DNA from: Winogradskyella costae
Lineage (GTDB): Bacteria > Bacteroidota > Bacteroidia > Flavobacteriales > Flavobacteriaceae
NCBI RefSeq assembly: GCF_013403865.1
Contig: NZ_JABFDK010000004.1
Location: 62,001 to 126,000, forward strand
Direction of reading: 5' to 3'
Length of the DNA stretch: 64,000 bases
In this document: piece by piece, positions 44,974-54,750 of the stretch
How positions within the stretch are numbered: the first letter of the stretch is position 1
Layout of the letters: the number at the start of each line of letters is the position of its first letter
Program-made: the position numbers and the translations under genes
Notes under the pieces: model-generated
Told to the model about the DNA's origin: nothing
The model's input: the letters and a program-made list of their open reading frames with translations, nothing else
Databases searched by the model: none

Positions 44974-45930
44974 ATGCGAATACTCAAATCTATACTTGTT
45001 TTAATTTTTGCCTTTAGTTTTAATTCTACCTACGCCCAATATACTGAAGTTATTAACTCTAATCGACCTGGCGTTTCTAAAAGTGCCTTTTCTGTCGGGA
45101 CAGGGGTTATACAATTTGAAACTGGAGCTTACACAGTAAAAGAAGAGCATGCGCTTGCAAATTACGAAGTGTCAGGATTTGGTCTTGATTTTGCGTTGAG
45201 ATATGGCTTATTCTTTGAAGAGCTAGAACTATCTCTAGACGGTATTTATCAAAATGATAAAATCACTTATAATAATGCTACAATTCCTCTTCCAGACAAA
45301 CGCTCTAATTTTAAAAATTTCACTTTAGGTGCAAAATATTTGGTATACGATCCTTATAAAAATGCAGAAGAAGAAAAGCCTAACCTATATAGCTTTCACG
45401 CTAACAATAAGTTTAGCTGGAAATCTTTAATCCCGGCTGTTTCTGTTTATGCTGGCGCTAATTTTGACGCTAAAGACAATCCATTTACGGCAACAGATAT
45501 TGAAGGCTTTAGCCCAAAAATAATGCTGGCGACACAGAATAATTTTAATGGAGGTTGGGTATTTGTAATGAACTTAATTAAAGATAGAATCGGAACAGAT
45601 CAATCTGACTTTCAATATATTTTTACACTAACACATTCATTTACTCCACAGTGGGTTGTCTTCGGTGAAGCACAAGGTATTAAAAGTGATTTCTATGCGG
45701 ATAATATTTTTAGATTTGGAGGTGCTTATCTCTGGACTAAAAACTTTCAGTTAGATGCCAACCTTGCCTTTAATACTAAGGACACACCAACTGTTTTAAA
45801 TATTGCATTTGGAGCGTCGTATCGCTTAGATTTCCATCAAGATAAAAAGATAGATAATGGTAATGGCAATGACGGTAATTTCAAGAAAAAGAAGAAAAAG
45901 GAAAAGAAAACAAATGATTTCGATTCTTAA
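44974..45930 (+). CDS. Outer-membrane transporter-like beta-barrel protein (MetA-pathway/phenol type)
   Basis: 318 residues. The start at 44974 gives a signal peptide (ILKSILVLIFAFSFNSTYAQ); the longer form from 44953 only adds seven residues before it. The mature part opens with 'INSNRPGVSKSAFSVGTGVIQFETGAY' and continues in alternating hydrophobic strands typical of the 'phenol MetA degradation-like' transporter family, ending with a Lys-rich tail (KKKKKKEKK). It lies 21 bp upstream of the acetyltransferase-like gene and is probably cotranscribed. Substrate unknown. Confidence 0.82.
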   Translation: MRILKSILVLIFAFSFNSTYAQYTEVINSNRPGVSKSAFSVGTGVIQFETGAYTVKEEHALANYEVSGFGLDFALRYGLFFEELELSLDGIYQNDKITYNNATIPLPDKRSNFKNFTLGAKYLVYDPYKNAEEEKPNLYSFHANNKFSWKSLIPAVSVYAGANFDAKDNPFTATDIEGFSPKIMLATQNNFNGGWVFVMNLIKDRIGTDQSDFQYIFTLTHSFTPQWVVFGEAQGIKSDFYADNIFRFGGAYLWTKNFQLDANLAFNTKDTPTVLNIAFGASYRLDFHQDKKIDNGNGNDGNFKKKKKKEKKTNDFDS

Positions 45931-45950
45931 TTTATAGCGTTCTTAACTAC

Positions 45951-47069
45951 ATGATAACAATTAAAGAAGCCACATCAAAAAAGGACTTAAAAGCATTTGT
46001 TCGGTTCCCTTTTAAAATTTACGAAAATTCTGAATATTGGGTACCTCCTATTATAAAACAAGAATTAGAAACTTTTAATAAAGACAAAAACCCAATCTTT
46101 AAAGATGCTGAGGCACGATTTTTCTTAGCCTACAAATCAGGAAAAGTTGTCGGTAGAATTGCAGCTATTATTAATTGGCTAGAAGTTGACAAGCAAGGCA
46201 TAAAGAAAATGCGTTTTGGTTGGTTTGATTTTATAGATGATCTAGACGTCAGCAAAGCGTTATTAAATACTATTGAAGACATCGGAAGAACACAGCAACT
46301 TAGTTATGCTGAAGGCCCTGTAGGATTTTCAAATTTAGATAAAGTCGGTGTTATGACCGAAGGCTTTGATCAATTAGGAACAATGATTACGTGGTATAAT
46401 CACCCTTATTATATCAATCACTATAGTCAACATGGGTACATTATAGAAAAAGAATACTCAGAAAATAAATTCCCTTTTGAAAATGTAAAGCCCGAATTTT
46501 TTAAAAAGGCACAAGAACTGATTAAACGACGGTATAAGTTAAGAGCTCTTCAGCTTACAAAAACAGAAGAGGTAATGCCTTATGCAGATCGTATGTTTGA
46601 TTTGTTTAATGAGAGTTATTCATCTTTATCCTCTTTTGTTGAAATTACAGATATTCAGAAAGAGTACTTTAAAAAGAAATTTATTAGTTTTATTAATCCC
46701 GAATACATCAAATTTGTAGTGGATGAACATGATAAATTAGTTGGATTTGCTGTTGTTATGCCACGGTTTGCAAACGCTTTACGAAAAGCAAATGGCAGAT
46801 TATTCCCTTTTGGGTTTACACATATTCTAAAAGCTAAAAAACAGAGTAAAGATGTTATTTTCTATTTAATAGGTATTCATCCAGACTATCAAAACAAAGG
46901 GGTCCATGCCGTTATTTTTAATGAGTATTATGAAACCTTCAAGCAAAAAGGCATTGAAACTTGTTATAGAACTCCAGAACTCGAAGATAATATTGCTATC
47001 AAGCAAATCTGGAAACATTTTGACCCTAAGGTTTACGTGCGACGAAAAACGTTACGAAAAAATCTATAA
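45951..47069 (+). CDS. GNAT-like N-acetyltransferase, two-domain form
   Basis: 372 residues. The first half is a GNAT-like domain (FVRFPFKIYENSEYWVPP; 'RFFLAYKSGKVVGRIAAIIN'). The second half repeats the fold with 'FVVDEHDKLVGFAVVMP' and the acyl-CoA loop 'IGIHPDYQNKGVHAVIFNEYYE'. Related proteins are sometimes labelled GTP cyclohydrolase; no such motif is seen. The substrate is unknown. It ends just before a strong bidirectional terminator. Confidence 0.78.
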   Translation: MITIKEATSKKDLKAFVRFPFKIYENSEYWVPPIIKQELETFNKDKNPIFKDAEARFFLAYKSGKVVGRIAAIINWLEVDKQGIKKMRFGWFDFIDDLDVSKALLNTIEDIGRTQQLSYAEGPVGFSNLDKVGVMTEGFDQLGTMITWYNHPYYINHYSQHGYIIEKEYSENKFPFENVKPEFFKKAQELIKRRYKLRALQLTKTEEVMPYADRMFDLFNESYSSLSSFVEITDIQKEYFKKKFISFINPEYIKFVVDEHDKLVGFAVVMPRFANALRKANGRLFPFGFTHILKAKKQSKDVIFYLIGIHPDYQNKGVHAVIFNEYYETFKQKGIETCYRTPELEDNIAIKQIWKHFDPKVYVRRKTLRKNL

Positions 47070-47120
47070 AAAGTAATTTTTAGCACCTAGAATGTTGGTT
47101 GCTAATTATATAAGTTAAAA

Positions 47121-47153
47121 AAAAAGGTCATCACTTATTGCGATGACCTTTTT
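47121..47153. terminator. Bidirectional terminator between convergent genes
   Basis: AAAAAGGTCATC (47121-47132) and GATGACCTTTTT (47142-47153) form a perfect 12-bp stem with a 9-nt loop, with A- and T-runs on both sides. It separates the acetyltransferase-like gene from the convergent acyltransferase gene. Confidence 0.9.
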
Positions 47154-47171
47154 ATATTTATAGTGACTTAT

Positions 47172-48431
47172 TTATTCGCCCATCGCAGCAATTAAGGCTG
47201 CTGACATTCTTTTATAAGTACCGTTTACTAAACGTTCTCTAATAGCATCAAAAGCATCTAACGTTTCTCTTACATCTTCTAATGTATGAGTAGCAGTCGG
47301 AATCATTCTTAACAAAATTAACCCTTTAGGAATCACAGGATAAACAACTATAGAACAGAATATTCCGTAATTTTCTCTTAAGTCTCTTACTAAAGCCATA
47401 GCTTCTGGAATACTACCTTTAAGATATACAGGAGTTACACAACTTTGTGTTGTTCCGATATCAAAACCACGTTCTTTTAAACCTGATTGCAATGCATCAA
47501 CTATAGTCCAAAGATTCGCTTTTAGTTCTGGCATTGTGCGTAACATGTCTAAACGTTTTAATGCCCCAACAACAAGTTGCATTTGTAAAGACTTAGCGAA
47601 CATTTGAGAACGTAAGTTATATTTTAAATAATCTATAATTTCTTTATCAGCTGCAATAAACGCACCTGTACTTGCCATAGATTTTGCAAAAGTTGCAAAA
47701 TAGACATCAATATCATCTTGCACTCCTTGCTCCTCACCTGCTCCAGCACCTGTAGCACCTAAAGTTCCAAATCCGTGAGCATCATCTACAAAAAATCTAA
47801 AATTGAATTTTTTCTTAAGCTCAACAATTTCTTTTAAACGGCCTTGTTCCCCACGCATTCCAAAGACTCCTTCAGAAATTACTAGAATTCCACCACCTGT
47901 TTGCTCTGCCATTTTAGTAGCACGCTCAAGGTTTTTCTCTAGGCTTACAATATCATTGTGCTTATAAGTAAAACGTTTCCCCATATGAAGACGTACACCA
48001 TCAATAATACAAGCGTGTGCATCAACATCGTAAACAATAATATCGTCTTTAGCAACCAACGCGTCAATAGTAGATACCATTCCTTGATACCCAAAATTTA
48101 AAAGATAAGCCGCCTCCTTATTAACAAAAGCAGCAAGTTCTTCTTGTAATTTTTCATGTAAATCTGTATGACCAGACATCATACGAGCTCCCATAGGATA
48201 AGCTGAACCATATGCTGCACCAGCTTCCGCATCTACTTTTCTCACTTCTGGATGATTGGCTAAACCTAAGTAGTCATTGATACTCCAAGTAATTACATCT
48301 TTACCTTGAAATTTCATCCTGTTAGAGATTTGCCCTTCGAGCTTAGGGAAAACAAAATAACCTTCAGCCTGAGCTGCCCATTTTCCAAGTGGTCCTTTAT
48401 CTTTGTAAATCTTTGCAAATAAATCCTTCAT
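47172..48431 (-). CDS. PLP-dependent alpha-oxoamine synthase: probable cysteate/serine acyltransferase of sulfonolipid or sphingolipid synthesis
   Basis: About 420 residues. It begins MKDLFAKIYKDKGPLGKWA and has the alpha-oxoamine synthase set: 'WSINDYLGLANHP', 'YGSAYPMGARMMSGHT', 'FVDDAHGFGTLG', and the PLP-lysine loop 'ATFAKSMASTGAF'. The family condenses an amino acid with an acyl-CoA. Closely similar flavobacterial proteins include, as far as I recall, the cysteate fatty-acyl transferase of Flavobacterium johnsoniae that makes capnine, needed for normal gliding; Bacteroides relatives are serine palmitoyltransferases. The neighbouring PLP synthase (48675-49712) favours the capnine role. 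The start is the ATG at 48431; a longer ATG at 48449 adds six residues. Its own -7 box lies at 48523-48530. Confidence 0.85.
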   Translation of the reverse strand: MKDLFAKIYKDKGPLGKWAAQAEGYFVFPKLEGQISNRMKFQGKDVITWSINDYLGLANHPEVRKVDAEAGAAYGSAYPMGARMMSGHTDLHEKLQEELAAFVNKEAAYLLNFGYQGMVSTIDALVAKDDIIVYDVDAHACIIDGVRLHMGKRFTYKHNDIVSLEKNLERATKMAEQTGGGILVISEGVFGMRGEQGRLKEIVELKKKFNFRFFVDDAHGFGTLGATGAGAGEEQGVQDDIDVYFATFAKSMASTGAFIAADKEIIDYLKYNLRSQMFAKSLQMQLVVGALKRLDMLRTMPELKANLWTIVDALQSGLKERGFDIGTTQSCVTPVYLKGSIPEAMALVRDLRENYGIFCSIVVYPVIPKGLILLRMIPTATHTLEDVRETLDAFDAIRERLVNGTYKRMSAALIAAMGE

Positions 48432-48522
48432 GCACGCATACTTTGACATTAATTATTAATTCTATGTTTATAGCACATAAAATCAACGATTAATAATTGT
48501 TAATTTATCTAGTTAGTGTCTG

Positions 48523-48530
48523 CAAAATTA
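48523..48530 (-). promoter_or_regulatory. -7 promoter box (TAATTTTG) of the acyltransferase gene
   Basis: Minus-strand TAATTTTG, an exact TAnnTTTG match about 90 bp upstream of the start. It lies downstream of the terminator that ends the PLP synthase gene, so the two genes are probably transcribed separately. Confidence 0.5.
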
Positions 48531-48629
48531 GGTAATAATATTATGAATGCATAATTTATTTAGTGAAGTATTCACAAGTTATAAACCACTTTATTCACCC
48601 TATTTTACGTAATTATTCTGCAAAAAAAA

Positions 48630-48654
48630 GCCTATTACAAATTTAGCAATAGGC
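48630..48654 (-). terminator. Terminator of the PLP synthase gene
   Basis: GCCTATT (48630-48636) and AATAGGC (48648-48654) pair; reading on the minus strand the stem is followed by eight T (48629-48622). It ends the gene at 48675-49712. Confidence 0.7.
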
Positions 48655-48674
48655 ATGTGTTTTTATATTATAAT

Positions 48675-49712
48675 TTACTTTATGTACTCAATAGTAGCTT
48701 GTAAAGCACTTTTAGCATCAAAAAAGCCTTGGTCTTCCATCCACTTATCATTATAGACTTTACTCATATAACGCGATCCATGATCTGGAAAAATAACTAC
48801 AATTTTATCCGTTGGCTTAAATTCACCTTCTTCTTGTAATTGTTTAATCGCTTGCATTGCTGCACCACTTGTATAACCAACAAAAAGACCTTCTGTGTTT
48901 GAAATTTCTCTTGCTGTGTGTGCACTTTCTTCATCTGTAACTTTGATAAACTTATCAATTAGATCGAAGTCTGTAGCCGTAGGAATTAAATTCTTACCCA
49001 AACCTTCAATTCTATAAGGATAAATTTCTTTATCATCAAACTCACGTGTTTCGTGATAGCTCTTTAAAACAGAACCATAAGCATCAACACCAATAACTTT
49101 TACATTTGGGTTTTGCTCTTTTAAAAACTTCGAAATTCCAGAAATTGTTCCACCAGTTCCACTACATGCTATTAAGTGTGTAATTTCACCACTTGTCTGA
49201 TCCCAAATTTCTGGACCAGTAGAACTATAGTGTGCATCAATATTTAATTGATTAAAATATTGATTAATATAAATAGAACCTTTATTCTCTTCGTGTAAGC
49301 GTTTTGCAACTTCGTAATAAGAACGAGGATCATCAGCTTTTACATGTGCAGGGCAAACATAAACTTTTGCTCCCATAGACTTCAACATGTCTATTTTATC
49401 TGCAGATGATTTAGAGCTTACAGCAAGAATACATTCATATCCTTTAATGATACTCACCATAGCGATACTAAATCCGGTGTTACCCGAAGTTGTTTCTATA
49501 ATTGTATCACCTGGAGTCAAAATACCCTGACGCTCAGCTTCCTCTATAATATGTAATGCAATTCTGTCTTTTGAAGAATGACCTGGATTAAACGCTTCTA
49601 CTTTGGCATAAAACTCACCATCGAAGTCAGCAGTCATTCTATTTAATTTGATTAGGGGTGTGTTACCTATTAGTTGTAACACATTATCAAATACATTTTT
49701 GTTTTGCTTCAT
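48675..49712 (-). CDS. PLP-dependent cysteine synthase-family enzyme; candidate cysteate synthase
   Basis: 345 residues, fold type II PLP enzyme: '[14 protein letters not shown]' with the PLP lysine, '[13 protein letters not shown]', and the phosphate loop 'SGTGGTISG'. The PLP-lysine loop has His where typical cysteine synthases have Gly/Ala (PGxSxKDR), so the substrate may differ. There is no cysE next to it. Instead the neighbour is the alpha-oxoamine synthase that would use cysteate, which makes cysteate synthase (phosphoserine or cysteine plus sulfite) an attractive reading; cystathionine beta-synthase or plain CysK cannot be ruled out. Promoter at 49763-49770. Confidence 0.85.
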   Translation of the reverse strand: MKQNKNVFDNVLQLIGNTPLIKLNRMTADFDGEFYAKVEAFNPGHSSKDRIALHIIEEAERQGILTPGDTIIETTSGNTGFSIAMVSIIKGYECILAVSSKSSADKIDMLKSMGAKVYVCPAHVKADDPRSYYEVAKRLHEENKGSIYINQYFNQLNIDAHYSSTGPEIWDQTSGEITHLIACSGTGGTISGISKFLKEQNPNVKVIGVDAYGSVLKSYHETREFDDKEIYPYRIEGLGKNLIPTATDFDLIDKFIKVTDEESAHTAREISNTEGLFVGYTSGAAMQAIKQLQEEGEFKPTDKIVVIFPDHGSRYMSKVYNDKWMEDQGFFDAKSALQATIEYIK

Positions 49713-49762
49713 AAATAAAATTTTTCAGTAACTAATCAATTTATTAGACACCTAAAACCTCG

Positions 49763-49770
49763 CAAAAGTA
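49763..49770 (-). promoter_or_regulatory. -7 promoter box (TACTTTTG) of the PLP synthase gene
   Basis: Minus-strand TACTTTTG, exact TAnnTTTG match, about 50 bp upstream of the ATG at 49712, between it and the oligopeptidase B stop. Confidence 0.5.
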
Positions 49771-49785
49771 ACCTTTTTTTTTGAT

Positions 49786-51849
49786 TTAACTTGAAATTCC
49801 TTCTAAATCAAGTAAAAATGCAAACTCTTCCGCATCCTCTTTTAAGCTCTCAAACCGTCCGGATGCACCTCCATGACCAGCTTCCATGTTCGTTTTAAGA
49901 TACAATTTGTTAGTGTTTATTTTTAAATCTCTAAGTTTAGCTACCCACTTTGCAGGCTCCCAATATTGAACTTGCGAATCGTGAAGTCCGGTTGTAATCA
50001 ACATATTAGGATAGGCTTTGGCTTCAACATTATCGTAAGGCGAATACGATTTTATATAATCATAATAGAGCTTATCATTGGGATTTCCCCATTCATCATA
50101 TTCTCCTGTCGTTAACGGAATAGAATCATCTAACATCGTCGTAATAACATCTACAAAAGGTACCGCTGCAATAATACCGTTATATAATTCTGGTGCTGTA
50201 TTAATAATTGCTCCCATTAACAAGCCTCCTGCACTGCCTCCCATAGCATATAAATGTTGTGAAGACGTATAACGTTCTTTTATTAAATGCACTGAACATG
50301 CTATAAAATCTGAAAATGTATTTTTCTTGTTCAGTAGCTTTCCATCTTCATACCAATGGCGACCGAGGTATTCTCCACCTCTAATATGAGTAATGACATA
50401 TATAAATCCACGATCTAATAAACTCAATCTTATGGTTGAAAAATAAGGATCCATTGTAGAACCATAACTTCCATAAGCGTATTGTAACAACGGACTGTTC
50501 CCGTCTTTTTTCACACCCTTTTTATAGACTACAGACATCGGAATTTTAGTACCATCGTCTGCTGTGGCCCAAATGCGTTCTGATACGTAATTGTCTTTAT
50601 CGAAATTCTTATCTAAAACCTCTTGCTCCTTTAATACAACTTTCGTTTTCGTACGCATATTAAACTCAATAACCGAAGACGGAGTCGTTATTGCATTGTA
50701 GCCATAACGCAATATTTCAGTATCAAAATCTACATTGGTGCCTGTATATGCAGTGTACGTTTCGTTATCAAAAGGTAAATAGTAATCTTCACTTCCATCC
50801 CAACGTTTTATTCTTATTTCGTTTAAGCCGTTTCTTCGTTCACTAATAACCAAATAGTCTTTAAAAATATCGATACCTTCTAATAGAACATCGCTTCTAT
50901 GCGCAATCACCTCACTCCAATTTTCTATTTCTGTACCTGACTCAGGCGTTTTCATTAGTTTGAAATTGATGGCTTTGTCCTTATTGGTGAGAATATAAAA
51001 GTGATTATCATAATGAGAAATACTATATTCTAAACCTCGCAATCGGGGTTGAAAAACCTGAAATTTGCCTTCAGGATTATCCGCATCTAGAATATGATAT
51101 TCATTCGTTAATGTGCTATAGCATGCAATTATGATATATTTTCTAGATTTTGATTTGTAGACCGCAGCACCAAATGTATCATCTCCTTCTTCAAAAACAA
51201 GTTCGTCTTCCGAATTATCTCCTAAGCGATGTTTATATATTTGAAACGCCCTAAGGGTAATCTCGTCCTTTTTGGTATAAAATAAAGTAGCATTATCATT
51301 TGCCCAACTTGAAGAACCTGTAGTATTCAATACGCGATCTAAAGCCACTTCGTGAGTTTCCAAATTCTTTATATGAATCGTATAATTACGTCTTCCGGTA
51401 TTATCGATACCGTAGGACACTAATTTATTATCCGGACTAATACTGATCCCTGCTAATTTGAAATAAGGTTCTCCTTCAGCCATCACATTACAATCAAATA
51501 ATAACTCTTCAGGATTATCTAAATGCTCTTTTTTACGTGTGTAAATAGGGTAATCTTTTCCTTTTTCGTATTTTGTAATGTACCAATAGCCGTTATATTT
51601 ATAAGGTACGGACGAATCGTCTTCTTTAATTCTAGCCTTCATTTCTTCAAATAAATTGGCCTGAAAATCCTTCGTATGTGCCATTTCAGAATCGCAAAAG
51701 TCGTTCTCAGCATTCAGATAATCAATCACTTCTGGATGTTCTCTATCTTTCATCCAAAAATAATTATCAACACGAATATCTCCATGTTTCTCTAATTGAT
51801 GTGCGATTTTCTTGGCAATAGGTGGATGTATATCCGATTTTTTTATCAT
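49786..51849 (-). CDS. ptrB: Oligopeptidase B-type S9 serine peptidase
   Basis: 687 residues, the same length as E. coli oligopeptidase B. The N-terminal beta-propeller starts HPPIAKKIAHQLEKHGDIRVDNYFW; the catalytic domain has Ser in GGSAGGLLMG (near residue 540), Asp in LHDSQVQYWEP and His in EAGHGGASGR. It cleaves after basic residues in short peptides, in the cytoplasm. The start is the ATG at 51849 (MIKKSDIHPP). The longer frame to 51984 would add 45 residues with no family counterpart. Confidence 0.94.
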   Translation of the reverse strand: MIKKSDIHPPIAKKIAHQLEKHGDIRVDNYFWMKDREHPEVIDYLNAENDFCDSEMAHTKDFQANLFEEMKARIKEDDSSVPYKYNGYWYITKYEKGKDYPIYTRKKEHLDNPEELLFDCNVMAEGEPYFKLAGISISPDNKLVSYGIDNTGRRNYTIHIKNLETHEVALDRVLNTTGSSSWANDNATLFYTKKDEITLRAFQIYKHRLGDNSEDELVFEEGDDTFGAAVYKSKSRKYIIIACYSTLTNEYHILDADNPEGKFQVFQPRLRGLEYSISHYDNHFYILTNKDKAINFKLMKTPESGTEIENWSEVIAHRSDVLLEGIDIFKDYLVISERRNGLNEIRIKRWDGSEDYYLPFDNETYTAYTGTNVDFDTEILRYGYNAITTPSSVIEFNMRTKTKVVLKEQEVLDKNFDKDNYVSERIWATADDGTKIPMSVVYKKGVKKDGNSPLLQYAYGSYGSTMDPYFSTIRLSLLDRGFIYVITHIRGGEYLGRHWYEDGKLLNKKNTFSDFIACSVHLIKERYTSSQHLYAMGGSAGGLLMGAIINTAPELYNGIIAAVPFVDVITTMLDDSIPLTTGEYDEWGNPNDKLYYDYIKSYSPYDNVEAKAYPNMLITTGLHDSQVQYWEPAKWVAKLRDLKINTNKLYLKTNMEAGHGGASGRFESLKEDAEEFAFLLDLEGISS

Positions 51850-52087
51850 TTGTTCAGGAAATTTAGTCCAAAAGGAGGCGCAATTTAGTAATTTTGCATC
51901 GAACTCATCTCGACTTTTTGTTTTTAACCGAAAATGAGATGGAATTTGTTTAGATGAGACTATTTTTGCAAAGCATAGCATCACTATTTAAAGTAAAATA
52001 GTTGAAAGACAACCTATTTTTAATCATTTTTTAGGAAACAAATAAAATGAAGATGCGTTCATAAAATAAATTTAAAAAGACAACAAT

Positions 52088-52411
52088 ATGTTTGGAGATA
52101 TGATGGGAATGATGGGCAAATTAAAAGATGCTCAAAAGAAAGTTGAAGCGACAAAAGAGCGCTTACATACCGTTTTAATTGACGAAGCAAGTAGCGATAA
52201 TAAATTAAAAGTAACAATTACAGCTAATAGAACAATCAAATCTATTGCTATTGCTGACGAATTACTTCAAGATAAAGATATGCTTGAAGATTATTTAATC
52301 CTTACTCTTAATAAAGCGATTGACAAAGCAACCAATGTTCATGAAACAGAAGTTGCTGCTGTTGCTAAAGAAGGTATGCCTAATATTCCTGGAATGGATA
52401 TGTTTAAATAG
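52088..52411 (+). CDS. YbaB/EbfC family nucleoid-associated protein
   Basis: 107 residues with the YbaB pattern: Met-rich start ([26 protein letters not shown]), a beta-hairpin with '[21 protein letters not shown]' and a C-terminal helix ([17 protein letters not shown]). The family forms dimers that bind DNA. It stands alone and is not next to dnaX/recR, as it is in Proteobacteria. A TATTTTTG box lies 120 bp upstream at 51961-51968. Confidence 0.92.
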   Translation: MFGDMMGMMGKLKDAQKKVEATKERLHTVLIDEASSDNKLKVTITANRTIKSIAIADELLQDKDMLEDYLILTLNKAIDKATNVHETEVAAVAKEGMPNIPGMDMFK

Positions 52412-53420
52412 ATTTTAGCTCACTTAAAAGTTTGTCATGCATTTGGGTTGTATAATCCAAATGTGTGACCATTCTAAGTTTATTACTTCCCATTCCTATA
52501 ATATGAATATTCTTTTCTTTTAAGTTATTCAGGAATTGTGCCTCATCCACGCCCTCATTTAATTCAAAAATGACAATATTGGTTTCAATAGGTTCTACCT
52601 TTTTAATCATGGATAATTTAGATAACTCCGCTCCTATATCTTTCGCTTTTTTATGATCGTCTGCCAGTCGTTCAATATTATTATCTAAAGCATACAAACC
52701 AGCAGCAGCCAAATAGCCAACCTGTCGCATATTACCCCCAAAAAGTTTTCTTAAACTTAAGGATTTTTTCATAATCTCGGCATCACCTATCAATACAGAA
52801 CCTATTGGGCAGCCTAAGCCTTTACTTAAACAAACGGAGACCGTATCGAAAAGCTGACCGTATTGTAACGCCGTTTCATCTTTTGCAACCATAGCATTCC
52901 ATAAACGCGCTCCATCTAAATGAAAACCTAGATTATTAGTTCTACAGACGTTTTTAATGTTTTCAAGCTCTTGAAAATCCCAACACGCTCCTCCACCCTT
53001 ATTTGTGGTGTTTTCAACCTCAACTAAACTGGTTTGACTATAATAATATTCAGAAGGGTTTATGGCTTCCTTTACTTGTTCTGCCGTAAACATACCACGA
53101 TCACCATCAATGAGTTTACAAGATGCGCCACTATGAAAAGCCACTCCTCCAACTTCATAATTATAGATATGAGCATATTTATCGCAAATCACTTGTTCAC
53201 CAGGATTGGTATGCAATTTTATAGCAACTTGATTCGCCATACTTCCCGATGGAAAAAATAATGCTTTCTGTTTTCCAAATAGTACAGCCAACCGTTCTTC
53301 TAATTCATTAACCGTTGGATCTTCTCTAAAAACATCATCTCCAACTTGGGCAGACATCATAGCATCTAACATCCCTTTCGATGGTTTTGTCACCGTATCG
53401 CTTCTTAAATCTATTATCAT
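52404..53420 (-). CDS. ltaE: Low-specificity L-threonine aldolase
   Basis: 338 residues of the fold-type-I aldolase family: [20 protein letters not shown], '[11 protein letters not shown]', '[16 protein letters not shown]', '[12 protein letters not shown]' (Asp for PLP nitrogen) and the PLP-lysine segment '[16 protein letters not shown]'. It cleaves L-threonine or allo-threonine to glycine and acetaldehyde. The end overlaps the convergent ybaB-like gene by 8 bp. Confidence 0.95.
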   Translation of the reverse strand: MIIDLRSDTVTKPSKGMLDAMMSAQVGDDVFREDPTVNELEERLAVLFGKQKALFFPSGSMANQVAIKLHTNPGEQVICDKYAHIYNYEVGGVAFHSGASCKLIDGDRGMFTAEQVKEAINPSEYYYSQTSLVEVENTTNKGGGACWDFQELENIKNVCRTNNLGFHLDGARLWNAMVAKDETALQYGQLFDTVSVCLSKGLGCPIGSVLIGDAEIMKKSLSLRKLFGGNMRQVGYLAAAGLYALDNNIERLADDHKKAKDIGAELSKLSMIKKVEPIETNIVIFELNEGVDEAQFLNNLKEKNIHIIGMGSNKLRMVTHLDYTTQMHDKLLSELKSI

Positions 53421-53424
53421 ATTC

Positions 53425-53444
53425 TTTCCCCGAGAAAGCGGAAA
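53425..53444. repeat. Degenerate palindrome resembling a flavobacterial REP element
   Basis: TTTCCCCGAGAAAGCGGAAA forms an imperfect stem (TTTCC..GGAAA) and resembles the 'CCGCTTTCGCGG' palindrome that I recall as frequent in flavobacterial intergenic DNA. Only one copy was found here. Confidence 0.25.
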
Positions 53445-53603
53445 TCTTTTATTAAAATTTGAATCCTATTCTAAATACTAAACTAGACTATTTTTCTCTT
53501 TTCGATTGAGAAGAATTAAAATTAAAGTCTCATTTTCTAAAATATAAAACTACGAAATTTCCAAAAAACCGATTCAAAATTATGGCACTTTAACAACGCA
53601 CCT

Positions 53604-53611
53604 TATATTTG
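53604..53611 (+). promoter_or_regulatory. -7 promoter box (TATATTTG) of prfB
   Basis: Exact TAnnTTTG match, 17 bp before the prfB ATG. Confidence 0.55.
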
Positions 53612-53627
53612 TATAAAATTCTACTAT

Positions 53628-54738
53628 ATGATTACATCAGATCAAATAAAAGATCTCAATTCCCGTCTAGACGTACTTAGACAATATCTTTGACTTAGAT
53701 GCTAAGCTCATAGAAATCGCTAACGAAGAAGAGCAAACTTTTGACCCTAATTTCTGGAATGACTCCAAAGCTGCCGAATTGATTATGAAATCCATTCGAG
53801 AGAAAAAAAGTTGGGTTAATGACTATAACGATGCCAAGTCTCTTTTTGAAGATTTAGAAGTCATTTACGAATTCTATAAGGAAGACGAAGCTCCCATGGA
53901 AAATGTTGAGACACGCTATAAAATGGCAACTGATTCTATTGAAAAATTAGAATTTAAAAACATGCTTTCGGAAGAAGGTGACAGCTTAAGCGCTGTACTG
54001 CAAATTACAGCCGGCGCAGGTGGAACCGAGTCTTGTGATTGGGCAAACATGTTAATGCGAATGTACTTAATGTATGCTGAAAAAAGCGGTTATAAAGTTA
54101 GAGAGCTTAACATGCAAGAAGGTGATGTTGCTGGCATAAAAACAGTAACTCTAGAAATTGAAGGAGATTTTGCCTTTGGTTGGCTAAAAGGTGAAAACGG
54201 CGTTCATCGTTTGGTACGTATTTCTCCTTTTGATAGTAATGCTAAGCGCCATACCAGTTTTGCATCTGTTTACGTTTACCCATTGGTTGATGACACTATT
54301 GAAATAGACATTAACCCATCTGATATAGAAATCACAACAGCCAGATCTAGTGGAGCTGGTGGACAAAATGTAAACAAGGTTGAAACCAAAGTTCAACTGT
54401 TACATAAGCCTTCTGGGATTCAAATTCAATGTTCAGAAACACGTTCTCAGCACGATAACCGAAATAGAGCAATGCAAATGTTGAAGTCTCAATTGTACGA
54501 GATTGAGCTACAAAAGCAAATGGCACAACGTGACGATATTGAGGCTGGAAAAATGAAAATTGAATGGGGAAGTCAAATTAGAAATTACGTGATGCATCCT
54601 TATAAATTAGTTAAAGATGTACGTTCTGCCCATGAAACGGGAAACGTAGACGCGGTTATGGACGGTGACATCGAGCCTTTCTTAAAAGCCTATTTAATGA
54701 TGATGGGGCAAAAAGAAGATTCAACACTAAAATTGTAA
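53628..54738 (+). CDS. prfB: Peptide chain release factor 2 with +1 programmed frameshift
   Basis: The ATG at 53628 opens 21 codons that end at CTT TGA C (TGA at 53691-53693). A +1 shift over CTT TGA resumes with GAC at 53692 and runs 348 codons to 54738, giving 369 residues, the normal RF2 length. The second part has GGQ in [13 protein letters not shown] and the RF2 stop-reading tripeptide SPF in [12 protein letters not shown]. The in-frame stop senses RF2 level, as in E. coli. A G-rich Shine-Dalgarno-like stimulator is missing before the slip site; the upstream bases are AGACAATAT. Any gene call starting later in the window is only the second part. Confidence 0.96.
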
Positions 54739-54750
54739 TAAACTCAGACT

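Noticed and set aside
53691..53693. In-frame TGA near the start of prfB, as a possible pseudogene
   Set aside because: It is the known programmed +1 frameshift site (CTT TGA C); the downstream frame is intact.
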